Positions 45,437 through 55,390 of a stretch of 64,000 nucleotides of DNA are shown in pieces. Under the pieces are notes generated by a model. That model worked only from the letters and a program-made list of their open reading frames with translations. It was not told the origin of the DNA and made no database searches. This DNA comes from Maioricimonas rarisocia (GTDB lineage Bacteria > Planctomycetota > Planctomycetia > Planctomycetales > Planctomycetaceae), in NCBI RefSeq assembly GCF_007747795.1, contig NZ_CP036275.1:1316501-1380500 (forward strand). The letters are read 5' to 3'. The translations under genes were made by a program, and so were the position numbers. The stretch's first letter is position 1. Every line of letters begins with the position of its first letter.

Positions 45437-46336
45437 ATGAACTTCTTCAAGCAGCTGTTCCGGCGGAAGCCCCGGATCGAAAAGATCGAAATCCGTCGCA
45501 GGTTTGACCTGATCGGACGGGTCGGGCAGGGGAGCATGTCGAAGGTCTGGCGGGCCACCGACACGCTCGGCGGCCGCATGGTCGCACTCAAGGTACTCGA
45601 CAAGGCGAAGACGCTGCGGCTGGAACAACGCTTCGTCGGTCTGGAGAGGCCGACCGAGGGTGAGATTGCCATCAATCTGCATCACCCGAACATCGTTCGC
45701 ACGCTCGAGCACGGCATTACGTCCGAGGACGAACAGTTCCTCGTGATGGAGTTCGTGGAAGGTGTCGGGCTGAGCTATCTGGTCGATCTGCAGAATGAGC
45801 GGATGCAGAAGAACCGGCTCTGGTACATCATCCAGATCGGCGAGGCCCTCGAGTACCTGCACCAGCAGAACTGGATTCACCGGGATCTCTGTCCTCGCAA
45901 CATCATCGTCAGCAACGAAGACCGCATCAAACTGATCGACTTCGGCCTGGTCGTACCCAATACGCCGCCGTTTCGCGCTCCCGGAAATCGGACCGGAACC
46001 GCCAACTACATGGCGCCGGAACTGATCAAACGGCTGAAAACCGATCAGCGGATCGACATCTTCTCGTACGCGGTCACCTGCTTCGAAATGTACACGCGGG
46101 AACTTCCCTGGCCGGCGGCCGACAGCTTTGAGAGCGTGCTGCAGCACATCAATCAGCCGCCCAAGGACATCCGCAAGCTGGTCGAGGGGATTGACGAGCA
46201 GGTCGCAGCGGCGATCATGAAGGGACTCGCGCTGCACCCCGATGACCGCTGGCCCACGACGCGGCGGATGGTCAACGATTTCCGCGAGGCGGCTGAACGT
46301 CTGGGGCAGCTCCCCCGGACGCAGGAAACCGCCTGA
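45437..46336 (+). CDS. Serine/threonine protein kinase, soluble
   Basis: A 299-residue Hanks-type kinase without a membrane segment. It has the glycine loop GRVGQGSMSKVW, the ATP Lys in MVALKVL, HRDLCPRNII in place of the usual HRDLKPEN, DFGL, and an APE-type segment MAPEL. The catalytic Asp and DFG Asp are kept, so activity is likely; the Lys of the catalytic loop is Cys. The start codon follows the accD stop directly (TAGATG), so it is translationally coupled to a fatty-acid synthesis gene. Target unknown; AccD or the neighbouring pseudo-phosphatase are candidates by context only. Confidence 0.92.
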   Translation: MNFFKQLFRRKPRIEKIEIRRRFDLIGRVGQGSMSKVWRATDTLGGRMVALKVLDKAKTLRLEQRFVGLERPTEGEIAINLHHPNIVRTLEHGITSEDEQFLVMEFVEGVGLSYLVDLQNERMQKNRLWYIIQIGEALEYLHQQNWIHRDLCPRNIIVSNEDRIKLIDFGLVVPNTPPFRAPGNRTGTANYMAPELIKRLKTDQRIDIFSYAVTCFEMYTRELPWPAADSFESVLQHINQPPKDIRKLVEGIDEQVAAAIMKGLALHPDDRWPTTRRMVNDFREAAERLGQLPRTQETA

Positions 46337-46523
46337 CGGTCACTCTCACGATGATCGTCCCCGGCGTCCCGCCCCGGACTGCCGCAGCCGGCAGTTGCTG
46401 AAGTAGCCGTTCGTGACGGCACATGTGACACAGCGGCAGGCCGTCCTTATACTGCCGGGAATTCGTCACGCTGACGACGCACACACTACTCGCACGCAGA
46501 TTCGACCAGGAGTCACCAGCGCA

Positions 46524-47444
46524 ATGGCAGTTCCGACGATTGCTCCGGGACAGACGAAAATCGGTTGGGTGGGGACCGGAGTGATGGGGGCCAGCATGTG
46601 CGGCCATCTCATCGACAAGGGGTTCTCCGCGACCGTTTACACCCGCAGCCGCGAGAAGGCACAGCCGCTCCTCGACAAGGGGGCCACGTGGGCCGATTCG
46701 CCGAAGGCCGTCGCCGAGCAGTCGGATGTGATTTTCGCCATCGTCGGGTTTCCGGCCGATGTCCGCGAAGTCTTCCTCGGTGACGACGGGGCGCTGGCGG
46801 GATCGAAGGAAGGCAACGTCCTGATCGACATGACGACCAGCGAACCGTCGCTGGCCGTCGAGATCGCCGAGGTTGCGAAGGCCAAGGGTGTCTACAGTGT
46901 CGATGCCCCGGTTTCCGGCGGCGACGTCGGTGCGAAGAATGCCGCACTGTCGATCATGATCGGCGGCGAGAAGGAAGTCGTCGACGCGCTGCAGCCCTGC
47001 TGGGAAGCGATGGGCAAGACGATCGTGCACCAGGGCCCGGCCGGTGCCGGTCAGCACACCAAGATGGTCAACCAGACGCTCATCGCGACGATGATGATCG
47101 GCGTCTGCGAAGCGCTGCTGTACGGATACAAGGCGGGACTCGACCTGCCGACGGTCCTGAAGTCGGTCGGATCGGGAGCGGCCGGCAGCTGGTCGCTGTC
47201 GAACCTCGGCCCCCGCATGATGGATAACAACTTCGATCCCGGCTTCTTTGTCGAGCACTTCATCAAGGACATGGGCATCGCCCTGGCCGAAGCAAAGCAG
47301 ATGGGGCTGTCGCTGCCCGGACTGGCTCTCGCCGAGCAACTGTATCTCTCGGTGCAGGCCAAAGGCTGGGGCCGCAACGGCACGCACGCTCTGATGCTCG
47401 CACTTGCCGAGATGTCCGGCGTCGACTGGATGGATCGCAAGTAA
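46524..47444 (+). CDS. NAD(P)-dependent beta-hydroxyacid dehydrogenase
   Basis: A 306-residue 3-hydroxyisobutyrate dehydrogenase / tartronate semialdehyde reductase family enzyme. The nucleotide site is [17 protein letters not shown], the substrate site is [13 protein letters not shown], and the catalytic Lys is in [11 protein letters not shown]. The start at 46524 follows from the family N-terminus; AGGAG lies rather far upstream. It is flanked by the kinase and dapA with larger gaps, so it is probably a separate unit. Confidence 0.93.
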   Translation: MAVPTIAPGQTKIGWVGTGVMGASMCGHLIDKGFSATVYTRSREKAQPLLDKGATWADSPKAVAEQSDVIFAIVGFPADVREVFLGDDGALAGSKEGNVLIDMTTSEPSLAVEIAEVAKAKGVYSVDAPVSGGDVGAKNAALSIMIGGEKEVVDALQPCWEAMGKTIVHQGPAGAGQHTKMVNQTLIATMMIGVCEALLYGYKAGLDLPTVLKSVGSGAAGSWSLSNLGPRMMDNNFDPGFFVEHFIKDMGIALAEAKQMGLSLPGLALAEQLYLSVQAKGWGRNGTHALMLALAEMSGVDWMDRK

Positions 47445-47649
47445 GCGAACGGTTACGGGCCGCGATCGGCGGGCCGATACAGACGAACGGGCAGGGACCT
47501 GACCGTGTCGGATGTCCAGTCAGGCGCGGCAGGAACCGTTGCCGTCAGGATTCGCCGGGACGATCGCAGCGTCGACCGCAGCCGGCACTCCCCCGAACAC
47601 TTACCCTCTGGCAGCCGGACAGGCTCGCCATTTCACCTGGAGTTACGTC

Positions 47650-48537
47650 ATGTCCCGCAAGGGAGAAATGTTTGCCGGTCTGACGGTGGCACTCGTCACA
47701 CCGTTTCGTGACGGACAGATCGACGAATCGGCCCTGCGCGGACTGGTCGATCACCACGTCGAAGTCGGAACGAACTGTGTCAGTCCGTGTGGCACCACGG
47801 GGGAGAGCCCCACGCTCAGCCACGAAGAGCACGAACGGGTCATCGCCATCGTCTGCGAGCAGGCCAAAGGCCGCATCAAGGTGATGGCCGGGACCGGCTC
47901 GAACAGCACGGCCGAAGCCGTCCGTCTGACGAAGAAGGCGGCCGACGCCGGTGCCGATGGGGCGCTGCTCGTGGCTCCGTACTACAACAAGCCGATGCAG
48001 GAAGGGTTCTACCGGCACTACGCGACGATTGCCGAGTCGGTGGATATTCCGCTGGTCGTCTACAACATCCCGGGACGAACCGCGAAGAACATCGAGCCCG
48101 ACACGATCTGCCGGCTCGCTGAGATCCCCAGCATCGTTGCGGTCAAAGAGTCCACCGGCTCAATGGACCAGGCGTCGCAGATTCTTTCGGGCAGCAATCT
48201 GACGGTGCTGTCCGGGGACGACAGCCTGACCCTGCCGCTGCTGGCGATGGGAGGCAGCGGTGTCGTCTCGGTCGCAGGCAACATCGTGCCGAAGGACATC
48301 CTCGGCATGCTGGAAGCCTGGAACAAAGGGGACATTGCCGCAGCCCAGAAGTCGCACCACAAGCTGTTTCCGCTCTGCCGGGACATGCTGTCGCTGGCGA
48401 CGAACCCGATCCCGCTGAAGGCCGCCATGCAGCTGCTGGGACGCGATACGGGCGAAGTGCGGCTGCCGTTGACGCCGCTGGAAGATGGGCAGATAGCAAA
48501 TCTGCGTAAAACCCTGTCCGATTACGGTTTGCTGTGA
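47650..48537 (+). CDS. dapA: 4-hydroxy-tetrahydrodipicolinate synthase
   Basis: A 295-residue class I aldolase-fold enzyme that condenses pyruvate with aspartate semialdehyde for lysine and diaminopimelate synthesis. [27 protein letters not shown] with the catalytic Tyr, and VAVKESTGS with the Schiff-base Lys are present. The start at 47650 has GGAG upstream; the open frame from 47512 has no family residues. Diaminopimelate production fits the peptidoglycan genes at 55-60 kb. Confidence 0.96.
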   Translation: MSRKGEMFAGLTVALVTPFRDGQIDESALRGLVDHHVEVGTNCVSPCGTTGESPTLSHEEHERVIAIVCEQAKGRIKVMAGTGSNSTAEAVRLTKKAADAGADGALLVAPYYNKPMQEGFYRHYATIAESVDIPLVVYNIPGRTAKNIEPDTICRLAEIPSIVAVKESTGSMDQASQILSGSNLTVLSGDDSLTLPLLAMGGSGVVSVAGNIVPKDILGMLEAWNKGDIAAAQKSHHKLFPLCRDMLSLATNPIPLKAAMQLLGRDTGEVRLPLTPLEDGQIANLRKTLSDYGLL

Positions 48538-48707
48538 TTCGGCTCGAGGGGATGCGGCCGTCGCTGGCGAATCCGGCTATTGAAGGTTGGAGAAGTCTTT
48601 CTCCAGCGTAAGATGGATTACTGTCTGGCCGGGCCCTCCAGTTAAACTGACATCCTGAAACCGCTGTTCCCCCAGGTGCCTCAGGCCGTTCTCCACAGGA
48701 GTGCAAG

Positions 48708-49121
48708 ATGTCGAGCGATGCAGACCGTCAAGACGTCGATTCCAGCAGCGAAATGGTCGAGCCGCGACCCGTCGAAGCCAGGCGGTCGGGGCCACTCGCC
48801 GTCCGCACGATCCTGTACGGCGGCCTGGTAGTCGCCGGTGGCGCACTGATGGCCGTCTCCGCCAAGCCGGAACTGGCCAGCTACGTGCCGTTCGTGCCCG
48901 AGAAGGAGAAGGCCGCACCCACGTGTGCCCTCTCGAAGGGCCCTTCCTGCTGTGCACACGCCGCTGAGGAAACCGCTGTCGCAGCGGCCAGCGAAGGTTC
49001 CTGCTGTGCTTCGGTCTCGCGATTCGCTGCGGCGACCTGCGTCTCCGAGTCCGACCTGGCGACCGACGACGAATTCGCCTCGATCACTCCGCCCGCTCCT
49101 CCGCTGCCCGAGCGACTCTAA
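48708..49121 (+). CDS. Membrane-anchored Cys-rich protein
   Basis: A 137-residue protein with AGGAG upstream. A single membrane segment lies at about 30-50 (VRTILYGGLVVAGGALMAVSA). The rest is low-complexity Ala/Glu/Ser with six Cys arranged as TCAL, SCCAH, SCCAS and TCVS. The paired CC motifs suggest metal binding or redox chemistry outside the membrane. No family was recognised. A good terminator follows. Confidence 0.75.
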   Translation: MSSDADRQDVDSSSEMVEPRPVEARRSGPLAVRTILYGGLVVAGGALMAVSAKPELASYVPFVPEKEKAAPTCALSKGPSCCAHAAEETAVAAASEGSCCASVSRFAAATCVSESDLATDDEFASITPPAPPLPERL

Positions 49122-49153
49122 GTGTCGCGGCACGGTCCAGCTTGCGGAACAGA

Positions 49154-49198
49154 TTCAACGGAGTCCTCACACTGGTGGAGGCTCCGTTTTTTTGTGCA
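49154..49198 (+). terminator. Terminator after Cys-rich protein gene
   Basis: ACGGAG and CTCCGT enclose an inner CCTCAC/GTGGAGG helix and are followed by seven T residues. Confidence 0.8.
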
Positions 49199-49266
49199 GA
49201 AGCCGCGCGTACGTTCAGCGTGGCTGGCATCGAGAGTGAAGCGGAACAGGGCAGCCGCCCTGCGCT

Positions 49267-49716
49267 TTACTTGGCGAAGTCGAACTGCGAATCGTTCGGG
49301 TGCAGTCGTTCAGAGCCTTCTTCATCACCGTACGAGTCGAACTTGAGGAATTCCTCTTCCTCGACCGGTTCCTCGTCGGCCTGCGACTGAAGCATTTCGG
49401 TGCGGTCGTCCGGACCGGCTTCCGGTTCGCCCGGCCCCAGATGCACCCGGTACTTCACTCGTGCAAATGCCAGTTCATCACCTGGCAGGAGCGCTCCCCG
49501 CGTGACACGCTGCCCGTTGACGCGCGTGCCGTTTGTGCTACCGAGATCGCGGATGAAGAGCAGTCCATCCGTCTTTGCGATCGCACAGTGCAGCTTGGAA
49601 ACGCTGGTGTGATCGAGAATCACGTCGCAGAGGCCGCGCTTGCGGCCGACGACTGTCACTTCCCTGGTAATTGAGATCGGCGGCGATCCATCAAGCGGGA
49701 TCAGTTTTGCAATCAT
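49267..49716 (-). CDS. FHA domain protein
   Basis: A 149-residue cytoplasmic protein that is almost entirely one forkhead-associated domain: VVGRKRGLCDVILDH, SVSKLHCAIAKTDG and IRDLGSTNGTRVNG, which are the phosphothreonine-binding GR, SxxH and TNG elements. A short acidic tail follows (EEPVEEEEFLKFD). The start at 49716 is chosen from domain length; the frame is open to 49980. It probably reads a Ser/Thr kinase signal, perhaps the kinase at 45437. Confidence 0.88.
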   Translation of the reverse strand: MIAKLIPLDGSPPISITREVTVVGRKRGLCDVILDHTSVSKLHCAIAKTDGLLFIRDLGSTNGTRVNGQRVTRGALLPGDELAFARVKYRVHLGPGEPEAGPDDRTEMLQSQADEEPVEEEEFLKFDSYGDEEGSERLHPNDSQFDFAK

Positions 49717-49895
49717 ATGTCCGACCAACAGGGGGCGACCGGGAAGTGCACGTCCATGAATTCTCCCACAACTGTGGGGTCTGTCAACTGCAGAATTGTT
49801 GCCCGCAGTTAAGGAAGTGCAATTGTCCGTTACAGTTCCGTCAGAATCGGGACGCGACATGTGGGTCGGGAATCCCCTCAGGTCCGGCCTGATCG

Positions 49896-50765
49896 TCATG
49901 TTCGATCCGCAATGCCGACGGCGTGGGGGAGCCCTTCCTTCACACTCGGATACCGGAACTGAAGGTTCAGCTCCTCGCAAATCTTTTTACTGCAACATCT
50001 TTTGTTGAGAGGGCTGCCTTCGCTCGCGGCAGCATCCGCAAAGACTGGCGGCGGCGCGTCGACAAGTGCCGCCAGCCTTGAGTAGTAATCGGCACGACGC
50101 AGCGGCTGAGTGTCGGAAACCAGATACGTCTCTGCCGGATCGGCGGCATTCGCGGCCAGAATCACCGCCTGGGCGACGTCATCGATGTGGACAAGATTCA
50201 GCCAGGCCTCCGGGTTGCCGCGCAGGGGAACCCCGGATCGCAACTGCTCGGTTCGTGCGAGCAGACGCCCCGGACCGTACAGCCCCGAGGGCCGCAGGAT
50301 CACCGCCCGGCATCGGTCGTTCCCGGCGAAGCGCTTACGAATGAGTGTTTCTGCCTCGAGGCAGATCTGTCCCCCTTCGCTGGTGGGTTCGCATGCGGAG
50401 GTCTCGTCGACCCATTCGCCGTCCTGCTGCCCGTAGACGCTGGTGCTCGAGATGAAGAACAGCCGCGCGACTGAGTCTGGAAGTCGCTGCAGGACGTTCT
50501 TCAGGCCTTCCACGTAGAGTGCCCGCTTGTCGTAGCTGGAGCTCCGATCGAATCCGACTGCGTGCAGGACGCATTCGCAGTCGGGAAGCGCATCGAGTGC
50601 GGCCGGCTGCATGACATCCGCCACGACAGGAATCATGCCAGCCTGTTCGAACTCTGCCGCACGCTGCGTGCTGCGCGTCACCGCATAGACCGTCTCGCCG
50701 GCTTCGAGCCAGCGGCGGGCCACGCGTTCTCCCAGGTATCCGCAGCCGATGATCAGTCGTCGCAT
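49896..50765 (-). CDS. Atypical SDR / NAD-dependent epimerase-like protein
   Basis: A 289-residue extended-SDR protein. The dinucleotide motif is IIGCGYLGERVARRW (GxGxxG). SSTSVYGQQDGEW supplies the Ser and Tyr region, but the usual YxxxK is not seen downstream, where GGQICLEAE stands in place of the YGxSKxxxE block. It therefore belongs to the atypical SDR group (YeeZ-like). A second half has RPSGLYGPGR and VHIDDVAQAV. Function unknown. It is adjacent to the 182-aa gene on the same strand. Confidence 0.85.
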   Translation of the reverse strand: MRRLIIGCGYLGERVARRWLEAGETVYAVTRSTQRAAEFEQAGMIPVVADVMQPAALDALPDCECVLHAVGFDRSSSYDKRALYVEGLKNVLQRLPDSVARLFFISSTSVYGQQDGEWVDETSACEPTSEGGQICLEAETLIRKRFAGNDRCRAVILRPSGLYGPGRLLARTEQLRSGVPLRGNPEAWLNLVHIDDVAQAVILAANAADPAETYLVSDTQPLRRADYYSRLAALVDAPPPVFADAAASEGSPLNKRCCSKKICEELNLQFRYPSVKEGLPHAVGIADRT

Positions 50766-50807
50766 AAGGGGGCGCTCCGTCCGTGTTTCAGTGGGGGGCA
50801 GGGTGCC

Positions 50808-51356
50808 TCAGCGGCGCCGCGTGGGGTAAGGGGCTGCCAGCGGCGCGTCCGTCGCCAGCACACGATGCAGCGCCGTCTGGAGCCGAATCGGAAAGGTCGC
50901 ATCAGCCGGTACGACCTGCACGACCGCGGCAGTCCGGTTCTCGAAGGCTTCCAGCAGTTGGCGGACACGCTCGCGCATCGTGTCGACAAAGAGTGTCAGT
51001 TCGTCATCGGTCAGGTCGTGCCGCAACAGTGTTGTCTGCTCGGCCGAGCGCTCGCGATTGAGTCGCGCCAGGGTCGTCCCCTGAGTCCGGTACAGATGTC
51101 CGTCGACGAACGCGCGTCGAAGTCGCCCGTCGGCGTCGAAGTGATAGCAGCGATCTGCATCGAAATAGAGCGAGCACCGATCATCGCTGCGAAAACCTGC
51201 GATGACGGGCGTGTCAGAATGCGGCATCCGGAGCTCGCCGCGCGGGCGCAAACCGGTGGCCTCGCGCATCAGATCTTCGCGGTCCGTTTCAATGCGTGCC
51301 ATCGTGGATTCCCGGTCAAAGATTTTCCCTCGCGTCAGCTCGATGGTAGGATTCAT
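50808..51356 (-). CDS. Conserved hypothetical protein
   Basis: A 182-residue soluble protein with no signal or membrane helix. Recognisable blocks are CSLYFDADRCYHFDADGRLRRA and FVDGHLYRTQGTTLARLNRER, then a helix DDELTLFVDTMRERVRQLLEAF. It lies 42 bp upstream of the SDR gene and is divergent from the M24-like gene, 86 bp away. I do not recognise a characterised family; the composition and codon use are those of a real gene. Confidence 0.75.
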   Translation of the reverse strand: MNPTIELTRGKIFDRESTMARIETDREDLMREATGLRPRGELRMPHSDTPVIAGFRSDDRCSLYFDADRCYHFDADGRLRRAFVDGHLYRTQGTTLARLNRERSAEQTTLLRHDLTDDELTLFVDTMRERVRQLLEAFENRTAAVVQVVPADATFPIRLQTALHRVLATDAPLAAPYPTRRR

Positions 51357-51442
51357 ACAGGCAGCGGGCTATCCTTGAGTCCGTGCTGAACCCTTCTAAC
51401 GGTCGAAGTTCCAGTCAGTTTCAAAGTGACGGTCGATCGACA

Positions 51443-52630
51443 ATGCCCAGTGTCCTTTCACCGTATGAACCGGTCTCGTCCGGCGAGATTCGCACAATCG
51501 ATCTCGAACGGGCCGACGAAGTCGAGCGACGGCATCGACTGCTTGCCGAGTTTCTGGACCTGCAGAACCTCGATGCGCTGCTGTTGCGTCGCCCGGCGAA
51601 CTTCTCCTGGTTGACAGCCGGTGGCAGCAACGTTCGCTCGGGAGGACAGGAGCAGACCGCATCGCTGTTTGTCACCCCCGATGCTCGTGTCGTCGTCTGC
51701 AATGCGGTCGAATCCGGTCAGATCTTCGATCGCGAAGTGCCCGGCCTCGGCTTTCAGTTGAAGGAACGGCCCTGGCACGAGCGGCCCGAAACGATTCTTG
51801 AAGACCTGTGTCGCGGGCGTCGCGTTGCCAGCGACTGCAGCTTCGCCGGGACCCCCAATATCGATGCAGGCATTCGCGATTTCCGCATTCGCCTGAGCGA
51901 ACGGGACCGCCAGCAGATTCGCAAGCTCGGCCGCACGCTGACTACCGCCGTCGAAGCGACCGCCCGCACGTTTGACCACGGTGAGACCGAGAACGAAGTG
52001 GCCGGCCAACTGGCGCACCGGCTGATGCGGCACGGTATCACTCCCGTCCGGCTGCAGGTGTTTGGTGACGGGCAGGGATATCGCTATCGCCACTGGTCGC
52101 ATGGCGACGATCCCATCGAACGTCACTGTGTGATCTCGGTCGTCGGCCGCGAGAATGGTCTGCATGTCGGCGTGACCCGCAGTATCTGTTTCGGTCAGCC
52201 TCCGCAGCAGATCGAAGACATGCACGACGTGGCCTCGCTCGTGCTGGCGACCGGCATGTTCTTCACCCAGAGTGGATGGCAGTCGGCCGAGACGTTCAAA
52301 CGCGTGTCCCGCATCTACGAGAAGTTCGGTGCCGCGGAAGAATGGCAGTTCGCCGATCAGGCGGATGTCCTCGGCTACGATCTGTCCGAGTATCCGCTGA
52401 CACCGGCCGGCGAAGAAGTCATGCCCTCCGGTACGGCTGTCTTCTGGCATCCTTCGGTGCAGACCGTCGCCGTCGGCGAGACCATGATCGTCCATGCCGA
52501 CGGTCTCGAGCACGTGACCCGCAGCGATAACTGGCCGATGCTTTCGGTTCAGGTGAAGTCGTCGCGTGTCGAGTGCGCCGGCATCCTCTGCCGGGAGTCG
52601 GACGGAAGCTGGAAAACCTCCGACCACTGA
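51443..52630 (+). CDS. M24-fold (Xaa-Pro peptidase-like) protein without metal ligands
   Basis: A 395-residue protein. The N-terminal creatinase-type domain (DALLLRRPANFSWLTAGGSN) and the pita-bread C-terminal domain are both recognisable. The dinuclear metal site of active M24 enzymes is not: the DxGxxxxGYxSDxTR region reads VVGRENGLHVGVTRS, and no GHGxG His motif is present. It is therefore probably not a peptidase. The start at 51443 (MPSVLSPYEP) is preferred to a GTG at 51383; neither has a strong ribosome site. Confidence 0.8.
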   Translation: MPSVLSPYEPVSSGEIRTIDLERADEVERRHRLLAEFLDLQNLDALLLRRPANFSWLTAGGSNVRSGGQEQTASLFVTPDARVVVCNAVESGQIFDREVPGLGFQLKERPWHERPETILEDLCRGRRVASDCSFAGTPNIDAGIRDFRIRLSERDRQQIRKLGRTLTTAVEATARTFDHGETENEVAGQLAHRLMRHGITPVRLQVFGDGQGYRYRHWSHGDDPIERHCVISVVGRENGLHVGVTRSICFGQPPQQIEDMHDVASLVLATGMFFTQSGWQSAETFKRVSRIYEKFGAAEEWQFADQADVLGYDLSEYPLTPAGEEVMPSGTAVFWHPSVQTVAVGETMIVHADGLEHVTRSDNWPMLSVQVKSSRVECAGILCRESDGSWKTSDH

Positions 52631-52857
52631 GTCATTTCGCACCGGTTGTCGCTCCTCGTTGACGGTCGTTCGCATTCGACCGAACCAATCGAGGGGACTC
52701 TGCCGATTCATCCTGGTCGAGTGCAGTCGATCTCTGCCGATGCCGATGTAAAGAGGCGGAGCGGTCCTGTCGCTCCCCGGGGTGAGGCAGTCGGAATGCA
52801 TCCGTCCGACCTACGCCAGCCTCTCCCACAGCCGATGCGTTCGTCTCGAGGTGATCG

Positions 52858-53358
52858 ATGGCCGGCAGCGTCGAAATGGTGATGACGACCGGGTTCACCG
52901 CGACTCCTGCGGACCGATCGCTGCGGGAAGCGGCCCGCGAGCTGACACTCTCCGCCCATTCCGATCTCTACGTCATCGATACGGCTGGTCTGCTGATCGG
53001 CATCGTCACCGATTACGATCTGGTCAAGCATGCGGTCAACGGCGGGAACTGGAATCTCCCTGTCGAGCGTCTCATGACTTCGCCGGGAGTCATGTTCACT
53101 CCGGATCAGCCACTGCTCGAAGTCGCGGCCATCTTCCGGCAGCAGAGTCTGGCGCGGGCACCGGTCGTGCGCGAGGATCGCCCGATCGGTTCGATCTGTC
53201 GGCGGGATCTTCTCTGCAGCCTGATCGGAGATGTCCTCTCCGGGGCCGTCTCTGTTGACCCCGCTGCCGACGAGATCAGTCACATCGTGCCGCCGCCGCA
53301 TTACCTGACTCGCCTCGCCCGCCGCGATCAGGAAGCAGGCGCTAAATCGCACGAGTGA
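52858..53358 (+). CDS. CBS-domain-pair protein
   Basis: A 166-residue protein with GAGGTG upstream. Two CBS motifs are present: SLREAARELTLSAHSDLYVID with GLLIGIVTDYDLVK, and QPLLEVAAIFRQQSLARAPVV with DRPIGSICRRDLL. Such pairs bind adenosyl ligands such as AMP, ATP or SAM and regulate partners. No fused effector is present and the neighbour is an SGNH hydrolase, so the partner is unknown. Confidence 0.9.
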   Translation: MAGSVEMVMTTGFTATPADRSLREAARELTLSAHSDLYVIDTAGLLIGIVTDYDLVKHAVNGGNWNLPVERLMTSPGVMFTPDQPLLEVAAIFRQQSLARAPVVREDRPIGSICRRDLLCSLIGDVLSGAVSVDPAADEISHIVPPPHYLTRLARRDQEAGAKSHE

Positions 53359-53495
53359 GCCCTCGCAGCGACCTCTGAGGGTATCCCGCAACGTTCCGCG
53401 CGCGCCCGTGTTGGCGACTGCATTGCAAACTGCAGCGTGGACGACTCAAATTGTGCCGGTCCGATTCTCCCGGCCCGTGTGCTCAGGAGCCGTCC

Positions 53496-54713
53496 ATGAC
53501 TTGCCTGCCGATGCTTCGCTATTCCCTGTTGCTGATCCTGCTCTGCTGCGCGTCGAGCGGGTATGCCGCCGACGAGTTCAGCGACCGGCTGGCGCCACGC
53601 GGACGGCTCGATCATTCGCGAGAGCGGTTCGAGCGGGACGCAAAGGGGCACGTGGCATTTCTGGGTGGTTCGATCACCGAAATGAACGGCTATCGGCCGC
53701 TGGTGATGCAGTGGCTTCAGGAGCGGTTCCCGGAAACCGACTTCGCCTTCACCAACGCCGGGATCGCCTCAACCTGCTCGACGACCGGCGCCTTCCGGCT
53801 GACCGAAGACGTCCTCGAACAGGGACCTCTGGATTTGCTGTTCGTCGAGTTTGCCGTCAACGACGATCAGGACGCCGCACACACCCGGCGTGAGTGCATC
53901 CAGGGGCTCGAAGGGATCATCCGTCAGGCCCGGCGGCACAACTCTGACTGCGACATCGTCGTCACGTACTTCGTGAACCCCGGCATGCTGGAGGCGCTCC
54001 AGGAGGGAAAGACGCCATTGCCGATTGCCGCGCACGAGACGGTCTGTGAGCACTACAATGTCCCGTCGGTTCACCTGGCAGGCGAAGTTGCCGACCGCAT
54101 CTCCGCAGGAACGTTTTCGTGGAAGGAGTACGGCGGTACACATCCGGCGCTTCCGGGCAATCAGCTCTGTGCGTCGATGATTGCCGAACTGCTCTCCTCT
54201 GCCTGGACATCGCCACCGGGATCGGGAGCAAAGCCGCAGCCACATTCACTGCCGGAGCCGCTCGATGCGGCGGCGTATGACAGGGGCCGTTTCGTTGATC
54301 ACTCCGAAGCGACGCTTGTTGAAGGCTGGAGCCGCGAAACGCCGGACTGGTCCGCAATTCCCGGCAACTGCCGCACCCGGTACCGGGATCTGGAACTGCT
54401 GACCGCGTCTCAGCCCGGAGCGACGCTGAAGCTGTCGTTCCGCGGTCGGGCCGTCGGCGCCTTTGTGCTGGCCGGCCCGGATGCGGGAAACCTCCAGGCT
54501 TCGATTGATGGCGGCCCCTGGCAGAGCATCACGCTGTATCATCGGTACAGCGAAAACCTGCACTACCCACGCACGGTGATGTTCGCCGACGACCTCGACG
54601 AGGGGCCGCATGAACTCGAACTCCGTGTCGCGCGGGATCACCACCCGGACAGTCAGGGAACGGCGGTCCGGATCATTCGACTTGTTGTGAACGGAGCAGC
54701 AGCGCGTCCATGA
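53496..54713 (+). CDS. Exported SGNH/GDSL hydrolase with C-terminal beta-sandwich
   Basis: A 405-residue protein with AGGAG upstream and a signal peptide ending near SSGYAADE. The SGNH block has the nucleophile Ser in VAFLGGSITEMNGY, the Gly/Asn region NAGIAST and VEFAVND, and a catalytic DGTHPxxxGN-like His block in YGGTHPALPGNQL. A second domain from about residue 250 (FRGRAVGAFVLAGPDAGNL) looks like a carbohydrate-binding beta-sandwich. It is a likely carbohydrate esterase. Its TGA overlaps the cmk ATG by four bases. Confidence 0.88.
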   Translation: MTCLPMLRYSLLLILLCCASSGYAADEFSDRLAPRGRLDHSRERFERDAKGHVAFLGGSITEMNGYRPLVMQWLQERFPETDFAFTNAGIASTCSTTGAFRLTEDVLEQGPLDLLFVEFAVNDDQDAAHTRRECIQGLEGIIRQARRHNSDCDIVVTYFVNPGMLEALQEGKTPLPIAAHETVCEHYNVPSVHLAGEVADRISAGTFSWKEYGGTHPALPGNQLCASMIAELLSSAWTSPPGSGAKPQPHSLPEPLDAAAYDRGRFVDHSEATLVEGWSRETPDWSAIPGNCRTRYRDLELLTASQPGATLKLSFRGRAVGAFVLAGPDAGNLQASIDGGPWQSITLYHRYSENLHYPRTVMFADDLDEGPHELELRVARDHHPDSQGTAVRIIRLVVNGAAARP

Positions 54714-55390
54714 TTGTGACGATTGACGGTCCGGCAGGAACAGGCAAAAGCACCGCCGCTCGCGGTCTGGCCAGCCGGCTGGGATTTGAATTTCTCGATA
54801 CCGGCGCGATGTACCGCGTCGTCGCGATGGTCTGCCTCGAGGAGAATGTCGACCCTCAGGATGCCGAGGGGGCCAGTCGGATCGCGCAGCGGGTGAAGAT
54901 CGACTTCGAAGGAGACCGCACGTTTGTCGACGGGCAGGACGTGAGCGATGACATCCGCACGTCTCCGGTCACGTCGGCGGCTTCGCAGGTTGCCCAGCAT
55001 TCCGGCGTTCGCGACGCGCTCGTCGAACAGCAGCGTATTCTGGCGGCCGGACGGGACACCGTCAGTGAAGGCCGCGATCAGGGGACGGTCGTCTTTCCCG
55101 ATGCGGGCTGCAAGTTCTTTCTGACCGCCGACCCGATCGAGCGCGCGAAGCGGCGGCACCTCGAACTGAACGAGCGGGGCGAGTCGGTCGACATCGACGC
55201 GCTGCTGCGCGAGCAGCAGGCGCGTGACGAGCGTGACCTGCGGCGCGTCATTGCACCGCTCAAGCCGGCTGACGATGCCATTACCATCGACACGACCGGG
55301 ATGGATCCCGACCAGGTGCTCGACGTGCTCGAAGAACATTGCCGCCAGCAGATCGGCGACAGGCAGAACCTCACCGGCCGCCCTGAATGA
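54710..55390 (+). CDS. cmk: Cytidylate kinase
   Basis: A 226-residue NMP kinase that phosphorylates CMP and dCMP. It has the P-loop IDGPAGTGKSTAARGLA, the substrate region LDTGAMYRVVAMV, REQQARDERDL in the lid, and DDAITIDTTGM near the end. The start overlaps the SGNH gene as ATGA, so translation is coupled. Its 3' end overlaps the convergent PBP2 gene by 20 bp. Confidence 0.96.
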   Translation: MIVTIDGPAGTGKSTAARGLASRLGFEFLDTGAMYRVVAMVCLEENVDPQDAEGASRIAQRVKIDFEGDRTFVDGQDVSDDIRTSPVTSAASQVAQHSGVRDALVEQQRILAAGRDTVSEGRDQGTVVFPDAGCKFFLTADPIERAKRRHLELNERGESVDIDALLREQQARDERDLRRVIAPLKPADDAITIDTTGMDPDQVLDVLEEHCRQQIGDRQNLTGRPE

